In this document: positions 63,958-64,000 of the stretch, in pieces | Layout of the letters: every line of letters begins with the position of its first letter | How positions within the stretch are numbered: the first letter of the stretch is position 1 | Position numbers and translations under genes: made by a program | The notes under the pieces: generated by a model | The model's database searches: none | What the model saw: only the letters and a program-made list of their open reading frames with translations | What the model was told of the DNA's origin: nothing | From: Nitrobacteraceae bacterium AZCC 2146 | GTDB lineage: Bacteria > Pseudomonadota > Alphaproteobacteria > Rhizobiales > Xanthobacteraceae | Direction of reading: 5' to 3' | Length of the DNA stretch: 64,000 bases | Assembly (NCBI GenBank): GCA_036924855.1 | Contig: JBAGRP010000001.1 | Location: 5,444,001-5,508,000, forward strand

Positions 63958-64000
63958 CGTCATTGCGAGGAGCTTTTGCGACGAAGCAATCCAGTTCTTA
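63958..64000. repeat. Palindromic element, CGTCATTGCGAG family, cut by window end
   Basis: Left terminus CGTCATTGCGAG (63958-63969) and inner arm GAAGCAATCCAG are visible. The right half lies beyond the window. Confidence 0.8.

Overview
This window looks like a chromosomal segment of a GC-rich alphaproteobacterium, most likely from the Bradyrhizobium/Rhodopseudomonas/Afipia group. That placement is inference. It rests on the base composition, the many Rhizobiales-type transport and catabolic families, and several families of short palindromic intergenic repeats. I recognise about 57 protein genes, densely packed on both strands. There is no rRNA, no tRNA that I could see, no CRISPR array, no insertion sequence and no phage. 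The first gene (a chemoreceptor) is cut by the left edge, and a palindromic repeat is cut by the right edge.

Layout. 1-3.7 kb: chemoreceptor, NodU/CmcH-type carbamoyltransferase, and a small exported Gly/Arg-rich protein with a strong terminator. 3.9-8.6 kb: a one-direction cluster behind two near-identical palindromic operators, holding two paralogous short-chain dehydrogenases, an MFS exporter, a DUF427 protein and an old-yellow-enzyme reductase; it looks like a repressor-controlled xenobiotic or electrophile response without a local regulator. 8.8-15.2 kb: a DUF3311/sodium-solute symporter pair, a divergent HemC, a type II NADH dehydrogenase and an oligopeptidase B. 15.2-20.3 kb: NTF2-like protein, acyl-CoA synthetase, trhO-slyX, and a gamma-glutamyltransferase-family enzyme. 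20.4-24 kb: a membrane diguanylate cyclase, CsbD stress protein, a cupin with an alternating-histidine N-terminus, and a small exported protein.

24.2-29 kb: two tandem RTX proteins, each with seven N-terminal propeller-like repeats followed by calcium-binding nonapeptides. 29.2-35.3 kb: Kup potassium transporter, then an ABC importer plus amidase operon. Kup is bracketed by two copies of an amidase 3' end, one of them a remnant. 35.6-45.5 kb: mainly housekeeping, with a gene remnant, a DUF2339 membrane protein, a phosphatase, HD hydrolase, tag, ygfZ, a dihydroorotase-like enzyme, DUF445 and a hydrolase. 45.6-50 kb: quinone-oxidoreductase-like MDR, hydrolase-OsmC fusion, molybdenum oxidoreductase and an MHS transporter.

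50.4-63.9 kb: an extended catabolic region. It has a second amidase, a kynurenine-formamidase-like hydrolase, an atypical SDR, a tartrate/D-malate dehydrogenase-type enzyme, a 2-hydroxyacid dehydrogenase, an M20 carbamoylase-type hydrolase and a LysR regulator. Divergent from the LysR gene is a DUF1445 hydro-lyase followed by a complete five-gene branched-chain amino-acid-type ABC importer. The last block (55.0-63.9 kb) is the best candidate for an uncharacterised pathway: one regulator between an importer and amide-cleaving, cyclase/hydro-lyase and dehydrogenase functions. Its substrate cannot be read from sequence; an N-carbamoyl or lactam-type amino acid derivative is my inference.
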